Part shown: positions 1-7,853 of the stretch, in pieces | Layout of the letters: every line of letters starts with the position of its first letter | How positions within the stretch are numbered: the stretch's first letter is position 1 | Origin: Catenulispora yoronensis | GTDB lineage: Bacteria; Actinomycetota; Actinomycetes; Streptomycetales; Catenulisporaceae | Assembly (NCBI RefSeq): GCF_039531695.1 | Contig: NZ_BAAAQN010000010.1 | Location: forward strand, 124,001 to 188,000 | Length of the DNA stretch: 64,000 nucleotides | Direction of reading: 5' to 3' | Position numbers and translations under genes: made by a program | The notes under the pieces: generated by a model | What the model saw: the letters and a program-made list of their open reading frames with translations, nothing else | The model's database searches: none | Told to the model about the DNA's origin: nothing

Positions 1-1293
1 TGACAGCGGTGATGCTACGCCTCTGATCTTGGTGCGCGCGTAGATGAGAGCCTGATCGAACCAATCGGGATCCGCCTCCTTCCGTTCAGAGTCGCTTAGG
101 TACCCGGGCGCCGCCTGCTTGAGAAAGGCCGCGGAAACCACGCGCACGTCACCCAGTCGTGCAGCGTCCATCGCAGCATCGATGATCGCGCGTCCGTAAC
201 GCTGAGATGGCGAGGCGGCCTGTTCGTAGTGATCGACCAGCGCCGGACCCGCCGCAAGGGTCTGGGTGACATCGTCACGCATGCTGGCCTTCAACACGGC
301 GTCCAGCGAGCGATCATGCTTCGCGGTCTTGCGAAGCACCCGCATGTCGCGCCCTGAAAAAGACCGCGGTATATCGACCGGCCTGCTCGAGGCCAGAAGC
401 TTCCCTACGTGGCCGCCCTGCGCGAAGATCTCCCCATAACGTTCCGGCCATAGTGTCATGACGACAAACGCGGGCCCCGGCTGCTCCAGGTAGGTCCTCA
501 ACGCTGCAGCCACGACTTCGCTGGAAAGGTACTCCTGAGCTTCGTCCAGCCACAGCACGGTTCGAGGGCCTGCGGCCTGCGCCGCGAGGACGGAGAGCAG
601 GCTCTCTTGCGTCTTCGGGAAGATGAGGACCCAGTCAGGAAGCCTGACCCGAATTGCTTCGACGGCAGTCCTTGTCTTTCCGGTGCAGGAACCACCGCGA
701 AGAATCAGGAGCGCAGCCTGGGCTTCGGCCAGTGCGGAATCCATTCGTCTACGAAGCCCAGCGTCGTGATCACGTTCGACGTATGTCGGCACCACGAACC
801 GGCCGAGCTCGACCTCGCGTGCCGATCCCGCTACTGCGGCGTGAACGCCCAGTTGGGCTTCAGTCCAGTCAGCCACCAGGCGAGGCTCGTCGGCGAGCAC
901 ATCAACCATTGCTGTCTGCCGCCTCGTCCGCAAGCTGGTTTGAGCTGCAGAAGCCTTGACGGCAGCTCGAACATCCGCAGCGCGCAACTGTACAACGGCG
1001 AAGTAGCGCTGCCTCCATGATTCGTGGTCGAGGGCCTGGAAATCTTCCACGTTCAGCGTCCGCGCCTCGAGGGCAGCTTTGCGCAGTGCGCCGACGAGTG
1101 CCAGGAACTGATGCTCCTGTTGGGGAAACGAACGGCCTTCAAGCCAGTTGGACACTGTAGTCGGGGCCACTTGGAGCGTTCGCGCCAGCCGCCTCAAGGA
1201 GCAGTGTGGGGCGAGTCTTGCCTGATAAAGCGAGTTCAGATGATGCACCGCATCGAAAAACGCTTGCTCGGCATCAACACTTTGCGAAGACAC
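1..1293 (-). CDS. HTH / P-loop NTPase, C terminus off window
   Basis: The frame opens with GTG at 1293, preceded by GGGGAG seven bases upstream, and stays open for 431 codons to the window edge, so the C terminus is missing. Residues 31-57 look like an XRE-type helix-turn-helix (LARTLQVAPTTVSNWLEGR). Residues 200-207 (GGSCTGKT) are a Walker A loop and residues 245-255 (TVLWLDEAQEY) a Walker B with a DEAQ box. This gives a DNA-binding N terminus fused to an ATPase of AAA/STAND type, probably regulatory or defence related; substrate unknown. GC and codon bias are weaker than in the core genes further right, consistent with acquired DNA. Family assignment below 'HTH plus NTPase' is not possible from sequence alone. 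Confidence 0.75.
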   Translation of the reverse strand, partial: MSSQSVDAEQAFFDAVHHLNSLYQARLAPHCSLRRLARTLQVAPTTVSNWLEGRSFPQQEHQFLALVGALRKAALEARTLNVEDFQALDHESWRQRYFAVVQLRAADVRAAVKASAAQTSLRTRRQTAMVDVLADEPRLVADWTEAQLGVHAAVAGSAREVELGRFVVPTYVERDHDAGLRRRMDSALAEAQAALLILRGGSCTGKTRTAVEAIRVRLPDWVLIFPKTQESLLSVLAAQAAGPRTVLWLDEAQEYLSSEVVAAALRTYLEQPGPAFVVMTLWPERYGEIFAQGGHVGKLLASSRPVDIPRSFSGRDMRVLRKTAKHDRSLDAVLKASMRDDVTQTLAAGPALVDHYEQAASPSQRYGRAIIDAAMDAARLGDVRVVSAAFLKQAAPGYLSDSERKEADPDWFDQALIYARTKIRGVASPLS

Positions 1294-1467
1294 GCGCCTG
1301 CTCCCCAAGGCTAAGCCTGACCTGGTTGGGAGTCTATGCAGACTTCGACGTGTTCACGTTCAGACGTCCAAGAATCCGGCGATCGGTTGTTGGACACCCC
1401 GATGGACGGTGACCGTGGCCCCATCCGCACAATCCACTGCCGTCGCCTTGCCGAGAAGGAGCCGTCC

Positions 1468-1641
1468 ATGAACATCGCCGAGTTCGCGTCACAACCTTGG
1501 CCATACCTGACTATCACCCTCGCCTACCTGGGCCTCGCGCTTCCTGCAGTCTGGTCGCGCGATCCCGAGCGACGCAGGGCCGCCCAACAGGCACTCGAGA
1601 CGCTTCTCAGTGCTTTGCAGCGGCGCGGGGGCCGCGACTGA
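1468..1641 (+). CDS. small single-pass membrane protein
   Basis: The ATG at 1468 is preceded by AAGGAG at good spacing. The 57-residue product begins MNIAEFASQPWPYL, carries one hydrophobic stretch (about residues 12-29) and ends in an Arg-rich amphipathic tail (DPERRRAAQQALETLLSALQRR). It is divergent from the HTH-NTPase gene with a 174-base gap that must contain both promoters. I do not recognise a family; the TM-plus-basic-helix layout is common in accessory regions of actinomycetes. Confidence 0.55.
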   Translation: MNIAEFASQPWPYLTITLAYLGLALPAVWSRDPERRRAAQQALETLLSALQRRGGRD

Positions 1642-1680
1642 GCTACCACGCCTACGGTTGCCGGCGCCCGCCCTTGCGAC

Positions 1681-1854
1681 ATGCTTACCGAGCCCATCGA
1701 GCCAACCGTCACCATCCCCACTGCCGGAACCACCTGGCGCCTGTCCCCAGTGTCCGGGAACGACAGCGGCGGCATGATCGCGATGATGATGCCGCCCTAT
1801 CGGAATAAAATACAACAAAGTGGAGCTGAGGTTGCGGTACGTGAACACCGGTGA
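1681..1854 (+). CDS. doubtful small ORF, 57 aa
   Basis: An ATG-initiated frame (MLTEPIEPTVTIPTAGTTWR...) ends at TGA 1852-1854. It has no clear ribosome binding site. The frame resumes after the stop and continues as the next small ORF (GTG at 1867), so the two could be one gene interrupted by a stop codon, or two fortuitous frames. Composition is plausible for coding but the evidence is weak. Confidence 0.25.
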   Translation: MLTEPIEPTVTIPTAGTTWRLSPVSGNDSGGMIAMMMPPYRNKIQQSGAEVAVREHR

Positions 1855-1866
1855 CCTGCTCAGATA

Positions 1867-1980
1867 GTGAGCGCGCCAGCCGACTTCATCGCGGATCTGG
1901 TGTTCAGCGCCGGTAAGGGTACGACCCACATCGTCAATTCCGACCCAGAGGCCTGCGATACCAGGAGGAACGAGACTTGA
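1867..1980 (+). CDS. short ORF coupled to next gene, 37 aa
   Basis: This GTG-started frame (MSAPADFIADLVFSAGK...) ends with TGA at 1978-1980, which overlaps the TTG start of the next gene at 1977. An AGGAGG sequence near 1962 inside this ORF supplies the next gene's ribosome binding site. That coupling is the main support. Same frame as the upstream 1681-1854 ORF; the pair may be a broken single gene. Confidence 0.3.
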   Translation: MSAPADFIADLVFSAGKGTTHIVNSDPEACDTRRNET

Positions 1981-2273
1981 CCGCAGCAGCAGCTCCGACG
2001 TCGTCCATCCCGAACGCTGAACATCATGAGCGCACAGACGAAGAAGTCAGCCAGCTCAACGACCTCCCTGCTGCCGTTGACATGTACTGGGATGACCGCC
2101 GCCAAATGACGGTCATCGTGGCGAATGACCTCCCGGAGGGGGCACGAGGTGTCGCGTGGAACACAGCCGATGGATCCAGGGTCGCCGTCATGTCGAGCGT
2201 GATCTCGGTCGAGCTACGAGAAGCATGCCTGACTGAACTCGCCCGTGGGTTCAGCAAGGAGGCGCAAAAGTGA
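1977..2273 (+). CDS. hypothetical protein, 98 aa
   Basis: The TTG start at 1977 is placed by a strong AGGAGG about nine bases upstream. The 98-residue product has a disordered N terminus (to about residue 20) and a compact core with WDDRRQMTVIVANDLPEGARGVAW and a helical C terminus (ELREACLTELARGF). No family recognised. It overlaps the following gene by GTGA at 2270-2273, so both are probably translated from one mRNA as part of a small accessory operon. Confidence 0.6.
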   Translation: MTAAAAPTSSIPNAEHHERTDEEVSQLNDLPAAVDMYWDDRRQMTVIVANDLPEGARGVAWNTADGSRVAVMSSVISVELREACLTELARGFSKEAQK

Positions 2274-2788
2274 TCGTTGGAGAATCGAGTGCGGCACCAG
2301 TGCCGCGACTGGCGGTTGTCGAATGCCCTCCATGGTGTACCGAACACGCTGCGGACCTTGAGTTGTGCCTCAGCGAGGACATCTATCTCGACTTCGGCGA
2401 CCGCGGACCGTCCTGCGAAGCCGTTAACGATGTCCGTACAGACCTGTCCTCGTCGGAGGGCACAGTGTCCGTCGGGCTCATAATCAATCACCGGGACGGT
2501 CATGCTCTCGACTTCGACCAAGCCGAGGCACTCGCATATGCGCTGCTCTCGCAGGTCGCAACTGCTCGAGGCGAGAGCGAGCGTGCCCGAGAGCTTTCTC
2601 AGTCCGCATTCGACAGCACCCATTTCGCCGGCAAGCGCAGCGGCGAACGCGCGGACCGCTCGCGATCCCACCGCGAAGCGATCATGTGGTTGCAGCTGGG
2701 CCGCGAAGTTGAGCGCGAAGCGATCGGAAAGGCCCTTGCAGACCTCGGCATCAGCATTCCCGAACGCAAGCCCCACGCCGTGAAGTAA
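2270..2788 (+). CDS. DUF6907-like hypothetical protein
   Basis: The GTG start overlaps the preceding TGA. The 172-residue product has near its N terminus the motif ECPPWCTEH, then a beta-rich stretch and the helix FDQAEALAYALLSQVA. The P-x-W-C-x-x-H start followed by an 'ALA-ALL' helix is the pattern I associate with the DUF6907 family, common on actinobacterial plasmids, phages and integrated elements; this is recall, not a search. The Cys/His motif could bind metal. The C-terminal third (about 100-172) is charged and helical. It is the last gene before a strong terminator. Confidence 0.65.
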   Translation: MIVGESSAAPVPRLAVVECPPWCTEHAADLELCLSEDIYLDFGDRGPSCEAVNDVRTDLSSSEGTVSVGLIINHRDGHALDFDQAEALAYALLSQVATARGESERARELSQSAFDSTHFAGKRSGERADRSRSHREAIMWLQLGREVEREAIGKALADLGISIPERKPHAVK

Positions 2789-2846
2789 AGAAACGGCACA
2801 CCGTCATCGAAGCCACTGGCTCGTACCAGTACATCGACCAAACACT

Positions 2847-2877
2847 GAGGGTGTTCCGAATAATTCGGAGCACCCTC
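2847..2877 (+). terminator. intrinsic terminator hairpin
   Basis: A 14-bp stem with one T/C mismatch (GAGGGTGTTCCGAA against TTCGGAGCACCCTC, three-base loop) followed by a T-rich tract. It closes the operon ending at 2788, and lies 16 bases beyond the 3' end of the convergent tRNA-Ala, so it may serve both directions. Confidence 0.75.
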
Positions 2878-2892
2878 ATTTGTTCTACTTTG

Positions 2893-2965
2893 TGGAGCCA
2901 AGGGGACTCGAACCCCTAACCCCCTGCTTGCAAAGCAGGTGCGCTACCAATTGCGCCATGGCCCC
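2893..2965 (-). tRNA. tRNA-Ala (anticodon TGC)
   Basis: Full cloverleaf on the minus strand, 73 nt. The acceptor stem GGGGCCA pairs with TGGCTCC; the anticodon loop reads CTTTGCAAG; the T arm contains GGTTCGAGTCC. The discriminator is A and CCA is not encoded. Its 3' end faces the small-gene accessory region at 1-2.8 kb, the usual side for tRNA-targeted integration. Confidence 0.95.
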
Positions 2966-3044
2966 GTAGAGCGGTCCGCCTCCCGCGAGGGGTAGGCGGA
3001 CCGTGCCCCGGCTCTGGCTGCCGGGGAAGCCGGATGAGTGGTTC

Positions 3045-3170
3045 TCAGGCCGAAGGTACCGGGTCGGTCGCCTCGGTCCAGAGGTCCTGCTCCGACTTGT
3101 CGGACTGGACCTGCCGGTAGACCAGCAGACCGCCGATGGCAGCCACTGCGAGCAGAAGCAGCTTCTTCAC
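3045..3170 (-). CDS. DLW-39 family micro-protein
   Basis: GTG at 3170 is preceded by GGGAGG. The 41-residue product (MKKLLLLAVAAIGGLLVYRQ, then EQDLWTEATD) has one N-terminal hydrophobic segment and the diagnostic DLW triplet near residue 30, matching the DLW-39 family of short actinobacterial proteins. Function unknown. It sits just upstream of, and in the same direction as, tRNA-Ala; such genes are often close to gyrA and tRNA genes near the origin, so this may be an origin-proximal region (inference). Confidence 0.85.
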   Translation of the reverse strand: MKKLLLLAVAAIGGLLVYRQVQSDKSEQDLWTEATDPVPSA

Positions 3171-3327
3171 GTGGCCACCTCCCTTCTGGTAGACGTCTGT
3201 GCCCCCGAGCTTAACAGTCGCGGGGCCGAATCGGAGCTGTGAGCATCACTACGCAAAAATGCGGAGCTGTTCCACTCGTCCCGGGTACGGAGTGCTACGT
3301 CGGGTGTCTAGATGCCTGGTGGGTCCG

Positions 3328-3355
3328 GGTCCCGGCCTTCGTGGTGGCCGGGACC
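3328..3355 (-). terminator. GC-rich hairpin after NlpC/P60 gene
   Basis: A perfect 10-bp stem (GGTCCCGGCC / GGCCGGGACC, eight-base loop) lies 54 bases past the stop of the hydrolase gene at 3410. It has no T-run but is typical of actinobacterial terminators. Confidence 0.6.
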
Positions 3356-3409
3356 TGGTGGGATGAGCGGATGGCCGCAAAAGCGTACTAATAGGGACGG
3401 GTGATCGGG

Positions 3410-4666
3410 TCACGCCGGCCGGGCGTACGACACCACCGGCATCGTGCTCACCGCCGCCACCGACACGGTGCTTCCCGGCTGCGGGGCGTGGATCACCAGG
3501 CCGCCGCCGATGTACAGCCCCACGTGGTTCACGTAGCTCGAGCTCCCGTAGAAGAACACCAGGTCGCCGGGCTGGGCCGCGGACGCCGACACGGCGTGCA
3601 GCCCCTGCATTTGTGCGGTGGCGGTGCGCGGGATGCTCACGCCGGCCGCCTTCCAGGCCGCCTGCGTCAGGCCCGAGCAGTCGTAGCCGCCGGGGCCGGT
3701 CGCGCCGAATATGTACGGCTTGCCGAGCTGCGACTTGGCGAACGCCACCGCGGCTCCCGCGCGGCCGGACACAGCCGGGGCGCTCGTCGTCGACCCCGAG
3801 CCGCTGGAGCCGCTGGAGCCGCTGGTGCTGCCCGAGCTGCCGGAGGAGGACTTCGACGACCCGCTGGAGCCGGACGAGGACTTCGACGAGCCCGAGCCCG
3901 AGGAACCCGAGGCCGAGGACGACGAAGACGACGAAGACGAAGACCCCTCCGAGCTCTTGGCCCTCGCCGCCGCCTCATCCGCCGCAGCCTTCGCCGCGGC
4001 CGCCTTCGCGGCCTCCACCGCCGCCGCCTGCTCCCGGGCCCGCTGCGCCTCCAGCGCGGCCCGCTGCTCGGCCTGGAGCGAGTTCAGCAGCGCCTGGGCC
4101 TTGGCCACGTCGCCGTCGAACTGCTTCTTCTTGGCCTCGGCTTCCTTGGTGTTCTCGTTCAGCAGCGACATCTTGTCCGCCGCTTCCTTGGCCTTCACCG
4201 CCAGGTCCGCCTTCTGCTGCGCCAGCAGTCTCAGCGTGTCGGAGCTGTTCGCGGTCACCCGGCCGACGGTCGCCGACATGCTCAGCATGGTGCTGGGGTC
4301 GGCCTGCATCATCAGGGCGAGTGTCGGGTCGACGTTCTCGCTGCGGTACTGCGCCGCCGCCAGGCCGCCGAGGCGGGTCTGGTTCTCGGCCATCGCGGCC
4401 TGCTCGGCGGTCATCTCCTTGTTGATGCCGTCGACCTGCTGCTGGAGCTTGTCCTGGGCATCCTTGGCGCCGTTGTACGCCTCGTTGGCGTCGGCGGCCT
4501 GCTGGTACAGCTTGTCCAGCTGGGTCTTCACCTGATCGACGGTGGGCTGCGGGTCGGCCTTCGCGACGCTGGGCACCAGGACCATGGTCCCGGCCGCGGC
4601 GGCGCCGACCGCGAGCTTCGAATACCGGGTGGCGCGCGGACGACGATGTCGGGCTGTCACTGTCAT
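3410..4666 (-). CDS. secreted NlpC/P60 peptidoglycan endopeptidase
   Basis: This 418-residue RipA-like cell-wall hydrolase should cleave peptide stems of peptidoglycan. It has an Arg-rich n-region, a hydrophobic core and an AKA-D signal cleavage site near residue 37. A long coiled coil (about 45-230) is followed by a low-complexity Ser/Gly linker (about 235-300) and a C-terminal NlpC/P60 domain. The catalytic triad is visible as Cys330 (GYDCSGL), His381 (NHVGLY) and His393 (VIHAP). The long leader contains a c-di-AMP riboswitch, the arrangement known for resuscitation and wall-hydrolase genes in actinobacteria, so expression probably falls when c-di-AMP rises. It is a single-gene unit with its own promoter and terminator. 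Confidence 0.92.
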   Translation of the reverse strand: MTVTARHRRPRATRYSKLAVGAAAAGTMVLVPSVAKADPQPTVDQVKTQLDKLYQQAADANEAYNGAKDAQDKLQQQVDGINKEMTAEQAAMAENQTRLGGLAAAQYRSENVDPTLALMMQADPSTMLSMSATVGRVTANSSDTLRLLAQQKADLAVKAKEAADKMSLLNENTKEAEAKKKQFDGDVAKAQALLNSLQAEQRAALEAQRAREQAAAVEAAKAAAAKAAADEAAARAKSSEGSSSSSSSSSSASGSSGSGSSKSSSGSSGSSKSSSGSSGSTSGSSGSSGSGSTTSAPAVSGRAGAAVAFAKSQLGKPYIFGATGPGGYDCSGLTQAAWKAAGVSIPRTATAQMQGLHAVSASAAQPGDLVFFYGSSSYVNHVGLYIGGGLVIHAPQPGSTVSVAAVSTMPVVSYARPA

Positions 4667-4687
4667 GCGAGCTTCAAGGCTCCAACT

Positions 4688-4832
4688 CCTTCTCGCCCGC
4701 CTACCGGGTTAGCTGACGGATTCGGGCCGAAGAAGTAGCCCTACGGTCCGCGCCTCGCGCGCACCCGGAACGGGGACGCGCCGACGCCGACCGATTCACC
4801 CCTGGCGCCGCCGGGGTCTGCTTGCGACCCGG
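4688..4832 (-). promoter_or_regulatory. c-di-AMP riboswitch (ydaO/yuaA class)
   Basis: The leader RNA reads GGGTCGCAAGCAG at 4830 downward, then GGGTGAATCGGTCGGC, and ends with the highly conserved block CCGAATCCGTCAGCTAACC followed by CGGTAGGCGGG and GAAGGAG at about 4687-4720. These are the signature blocks of the ydaO c-di-AMP aptamer. It lies directly upstream of the NlpC/P60 start at 4666. Boundaries are approximate because the variable arms cannot be folded by eye. Confidence 0.88.
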
Positions 4833-4940
4833 CCGCGCCGACGAACCTGGTTCCCCGGCTCCGCGTGGTGTGCGGACTCGGCGGTGCCTCGACGCCCCGG
4901 AACCTCTACTGGCCCGTGGGAAGCGGCGAAGCGGTTCTGG

Positions 4941-4969
4941 ACGCTAGCCATTTCCGGCGCACCGGACAA
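4941..4969 (-). promoter_or_regulatory. possible promoter for riboswitch-NlpC unit
   Basis: On the minus strand TTGTCC and TAGCGT are separated by 17 bases, giving a transcript start near 4934 and a leader of about 270 nt containing the riboswitch. Only partial consensus. The rest of the 444-base gap 4667-5110 holds the riboswitch and the terminator of the gene to the right. Confidence 0.35.
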
Positions 4970-5048
4970 GCAACCCGTCCACTTTTCGTTCAGCGAACGC
5001 TCAGGAACCGGCCACCCTTCGGGAGTGATCCGGGACCCGCAGTGAGGA

Positions 5049-5100
5049 GCCGCCCCGGCCCGGGCCCGCCGGTGAAGGGCGCGACCTGGGCCGGGGCGGC
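5049..5100 (-). terminator. terminator of PH-domain gene
   Basis: A 13-bp perfect stem (GCCGCCCCGGCCC / GGGCCGGGGCGGC) lies 10 bases past the stop of the gene ending at 5111. No T-run, as usual in this genome. Confidence 0.6.
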
Positions 5101-5110
5101 CGATGTCCGA

Positions 5111-5902
5111 TTAGCGCAGAAAACGAACCCTGCGACGTTTGTTGCCCGACGTTGTGACGTCGGTCTCAAAAGCCTGCTCGCCCTTGTCCCCGCGGTACAC
5201 CCGCACGGGGAGCATGGCCGCGTTCACAGGGTGTGCCTTGTCGTCGTCCGCCGGACTCTTCACGGAGACCGGCGGCATGACGACCTCCACCGGCTCGCCG
5301 TTCATGTCCGGCAGCACCGCGCCGACCAGGCGCACCTCCTGCGGTTCCTTCGGCCCGCTCTTGGCGCCGGGCCCGTACAGCAGGTTGCTGATCTCCAGCC
5401 AGGTCTCCTCCACGTGCGAGATGTAGTCCAGCCCGCGCCGGCCCAGCGGGGCGTCGCCGACCGCCTTGGCGTTGAACCGGCCGTAGCCGAGCATCCGGCC
5501 CAGCAGGTCGCGCTCCACCCGCATGTCGTTCACCTTGCCCAGCGGCAGGGCGTCGTAGGCTCGGGTGATCACCCCGTGGGTGTGCAGGATGCGTTTGTTG
5601 GTGACGATCAGCAGGTCGCCGTTCCACACGGCGAGATGCCACGCCATGTAGAGGAACGCCACGCCGGCCACCACCCATGCCCCCAGCCGCAGTTTGTCGG
5701 CGTCCGGAGTGGAGAAGATGTCGATGCCCATGGCCGCGAGCACCGCCGCCACCGCGATCAGCACCGGGATGATGATCGCGGCGAGGTGGTGCCGCACGAC
5801 TATGACCAGCCGCTCGCCCGGCACCAGGAACCGTTTCGCGCGTTCCTCGAGTTCGGGCCGCAGCAGCATGCGGCCATAGAGCGGCGGTGAGGAGTCGGAC
5901 AC
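5111..5902 (-). CDS. PH domain-containing membrane protein
   Basis: 263 residues. After a short cytosolic start there are two adjacent membrane segments (about 37-58 and 73-90: LAAIIIPVLIAVAAVLAAMG and GAWVVAGVAFLYMAWHLAVW). A bacterial PH-like (bPH2) domain follows, with its typical opening NGDLLIVTNKRILHTHGVITRAYDAL-type strands and the LLGRMLGYGRF motif. The last 70 residues are polar and probably disordered. Such YdbT/YdbS-related proteins are widespread but of unknown role. The gene is 21 bases downstream of the 54-residue membrane protein gene, so they form a two-gene operon. Confidence 0.85.
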   Translation of the reverse strand: MSDSSPPLYGRMLLRPELEERAKRFLVPGERLVIVVRHHLAAIIIPVLIAVAAVLAAMGIDIFSTPDADKLRLGAWVVAGVAFLYMAWHLAVWNGDLLIVTNKRILHTHGVITRAYDALPLGKVNDMRVERDLLGRMLGYGRFNAKAVGDAPLGRRGLDYISHVEETWLEISNLLYGPGAKSGPKEPQEVRLVGAVLPDMNGEPVEVVMPPVSVKSPADDDKAHPVNAAMLPVRVYRGDKGEQAFETDVTTSGNKRRRVRFLR

Positions 5903-5923
5903 GTCAGGTCACCGCCCCGGTGT

Positions 5924-6088
5924 TCAGCTGGAGACGAGATTGTGGAAGGTGTCGCCCAGAGTCTTTCCGACGCTGGCCACCCAGTTCAGGGCACCCTGAA
6001 CCAGGTTGCCTGCCCCGGACGGGTTCTGGACCACGAAGTAGACCAGGAAGAGCACGATGCCCCACTGCACGGCCGGCTTGAGTTTCAC
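5924..6088 (-). CDS. small membrane protein, 54 aa
   Basis: GTG at 6088 has AAGGGG upstream. The product MKLKPAVQWGIVLFLVYFVV... has one TM helix (about 8-22), a short PSGAG turn and an amphipathic helix (LVQGALNWVASVGKTLGDTF). Similar short proteins accompany PH-domain proteins in related actinomycetes as far as I recall. It is the first gene of the operon with the PH protein; the promoter must lie in the 224-base divergent gap before pntAA. Confidence 0.7.
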   Translation of the reverse strand: MKLKPAVQWGIVLFLVYFVVQNPSGAGNLVQGALNWVASVGKTLGDTFHNLVSS

Positions 6089-6312
6089 GTCAGATCCCCT
6101 TCATCGTGACGGTCGTGGTGCCGCCCGCCCGGTCCCAGCATCATGTGCAGCGCTCCCGGTTCACTACTAGAGAACAGCATCCCCAACACCGTCAAAGCCT
6201 AGCCGGGGCAAGGTGATTTGGCGGCTCCGAGCCGGAGGGCGGACATAACGACTCAGTGGACATCTGTCTCAGGGGGCACACATACCGAGCATTCCCAGAC
6301 TAGGTTGATCGC

Positions 6313-7431
6313 ATGCAGATCGGTGTCTTGACCGAGCAAGCTCCGTACGAACGCCGCGTCGCGCTGACGCCCGAATCCGCGGGCCGGCTCATCGCCGCCG
6401 GTCACAGCGTCCATGTCCAATCCGGGGCCGGCCTGGCCGCTGACGAGGACGATGACGCTTACCGCGCCGCCGGCGCCATGATCGGGAAAACCCCTGACGA
6501 GATCTTAGGAATCGTCGATCTGCTGACCGCCGTCGGACAGCTGGACCAGCAGACCGCGTCCAGACTGTCACCGGGCACGGCGGTGGTCGGGCTGGCCTCG
6601 CCGAAGGACGGACGCGGCCCGGCCGGCGTGCTGGTGGACCGGCACGCGACCTTCTTCGCGCTGGAGCTGCTGCCCCGCATCACGCGCGCGCAGTCCATGG
6701 ACGCCCTGTCCTCGCAGGCGATGGTGGCCGGCTACCGGGCCGGCCTGGTCGCCGCCGAGCGGCTGCCGCGCTTCTTCCCGCTGCTGATGACGGCGGCCGG
6801 GACCGTGCCGCCGGCGAAGGTCCTGGTGCTGGGCGCCGGGGTCGCCGGACTGCAGGCGATCGCGACCGCCAAGCGCCTCGGCGCGGTGGTGGAGGCGTAC
6901 GACGTGCGGGCCGCCGCGGCCGAGGAGATCCGTTCCCTGGGCGCCAAATTCGTTTCGTTGGACATCGAGAGTCAGACCTCTACAACTGGGGGCTACGCCC
7001 GCGAACAGGCGGCGGACGCCCAGGCCAGACAACGCAAAGCTTTGACACCCTATGTAGCAGCGGCGGACGCGGTGATCACCACCGCCGCGGTACCGGGGCG
7101 CCCGGCGCCCTTGCTGGTGACGGCCGAGATGGTCGAGAAGATGCGGCCCGGTTCGGTGCTCGTGGACCTGGCCGCCGACAACCCCAACGGCGGAAACTGC
7201 GAGCTGTCACGGCCCGGTGAGGACGTGCGGCACGGCGGGGTGCTGATCCACGGCGGCCGTAACGTCCCCAGCGAGCTGGCCGGACACGCCTCCCGCCTCT
7301 ACGGCGCGAACATGTCGGCCTTCATCCTGGCCATGTGCCGGGACGGAGTGCTTTTATCAACTCCTGAGGAGATCGCCGCCGACGAGATCGCCGCCGCGTG
7401 CTGTGTGCTGCTGAAGGGGGAGTTCAGATGA
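6313..7431 (+). CDS. pntAA: NAD(P) transhydrogenase subunit alpha, part 1
   Basis: The 372-residue NAD(H)-binding subunit of the proton-pumping transhydrogenase, which moves hydride from NADH to NADP+. It is related to alanine dehydrogenase: the N terminus (GVLTEQAPYERRVALTPES) carries the RVALTP signature. The Rossmann motif VLVLGAGVAGLQAIATAKRLG lies near residue 175 and a conserved RxxAAEEIRSLGA follows. The alpha subunit is split from its membrane part, as in Rhodospirillum and many actinomycetes. A TAGGTT hexamer only seven bases upstream of ATG suggests a leaderless transcript. Stop overlaps the next start (ATGA). Confidence 0.95.
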   Translation: MQIGVLTEQAPYERRVALTPESAGRLIAAGHSVHVQSGAGLAADEDDDAYRAAGAMIGKTPDEILGIVDLLTAVGQLDQQTASRLSPGTAVVGLASPKDGRGPAGVLVDRHATFFALELLPRITRAQSMDALSSQAMVAGYRAGLVAAERLPRFFPLLMTAAGTVPPAKVLVLGAGVAGLQAIATAKRLGAVVEAYDVRAAAAEEIRSLGAKFVSLDIESQTSTTGGYAREQAADAQARQRKALTPYVAAADAVITTAAVPGRPAPLLVTAEMVEKMRPGSVLVDLAADNPNGGNCELSRPGEDVRHGGVLIHGGRNVPSELAGHASRLYGANMSAFILAMCRDGVLLSTPEEIAADEIAAACCVLLKGEFR

Positions 7432-7853
7432 GTTCCACCGCCTGGCTGACCGTGTTCGTGCTGGCCGTCTTCTTAGGCTTCGAAGTCATCTCGAAGGTTT
7501 CCTCGATCCTGCACACGCCTTTGATGTCCGGCGCGAACGCCATCCACGGCGTCATTCTGGTCGGCGCGATCATCGCCACCGGTTCGACCGATGACAACGT
7601 GCAGCTGACGATCGGGCTGCTGGCGATCGTGATGGCGACCGTCAACATGGTCGGCGGCTTCGCCGTGACCGACCGGATGCTCGGGATGTTCGCCAAACCG
7701 CGGCAGCCGCGCGGCGGCGACGGGCCCGCGGCGGCTTCGGCGTCCGCGGCGGGCACGGGCCCCGGAGCGGGCGGCCCGGCGGGCGGCTCCGCCGGCGCCT
7801 CGGGAAGCGCTGGAACCTCAAGCCGTACCTCAACCCGGGAGGGCGGCAAGTGA
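7428..7853 (+). CDS. pntAB: NAD(P) transhydrogenase subunit alpha, part 2
   Basis: The ATG at 7428 lies within the pntAA stop and has GGGGGAG upstream. The 141-residue product has three membrane helices in its first 90 residues, with the family sequence SSILHTPLMSGANAIHG, which lines the proton path. The C-terminal 45 residues (after about 95) are a Gly/Ala/Ser low-complexity tail not usual in the family. The stop overlaps pntB (GTGA). Confidence 0.95.
   Translation: MSSTAWLTVFVLAVFLGFEVISKVSSILHTPLMSGANAIHGVILVGAIIATGSTDDNVQLTIGLLAIVMATVNMVGGFAVTDRMLGMFAKPRQPRGGDGPAAASASAAGTGPGAGGPAGGSAGASGSAGTSSRTSTREGGK

Noticed and set aside
1852..1854. TGA as a selenocysteine or readthrough codon
   Set aside because: No SECIS-like hairpin seen and no recognised selenoprotein family; a simple stop or broken gene is more likely.
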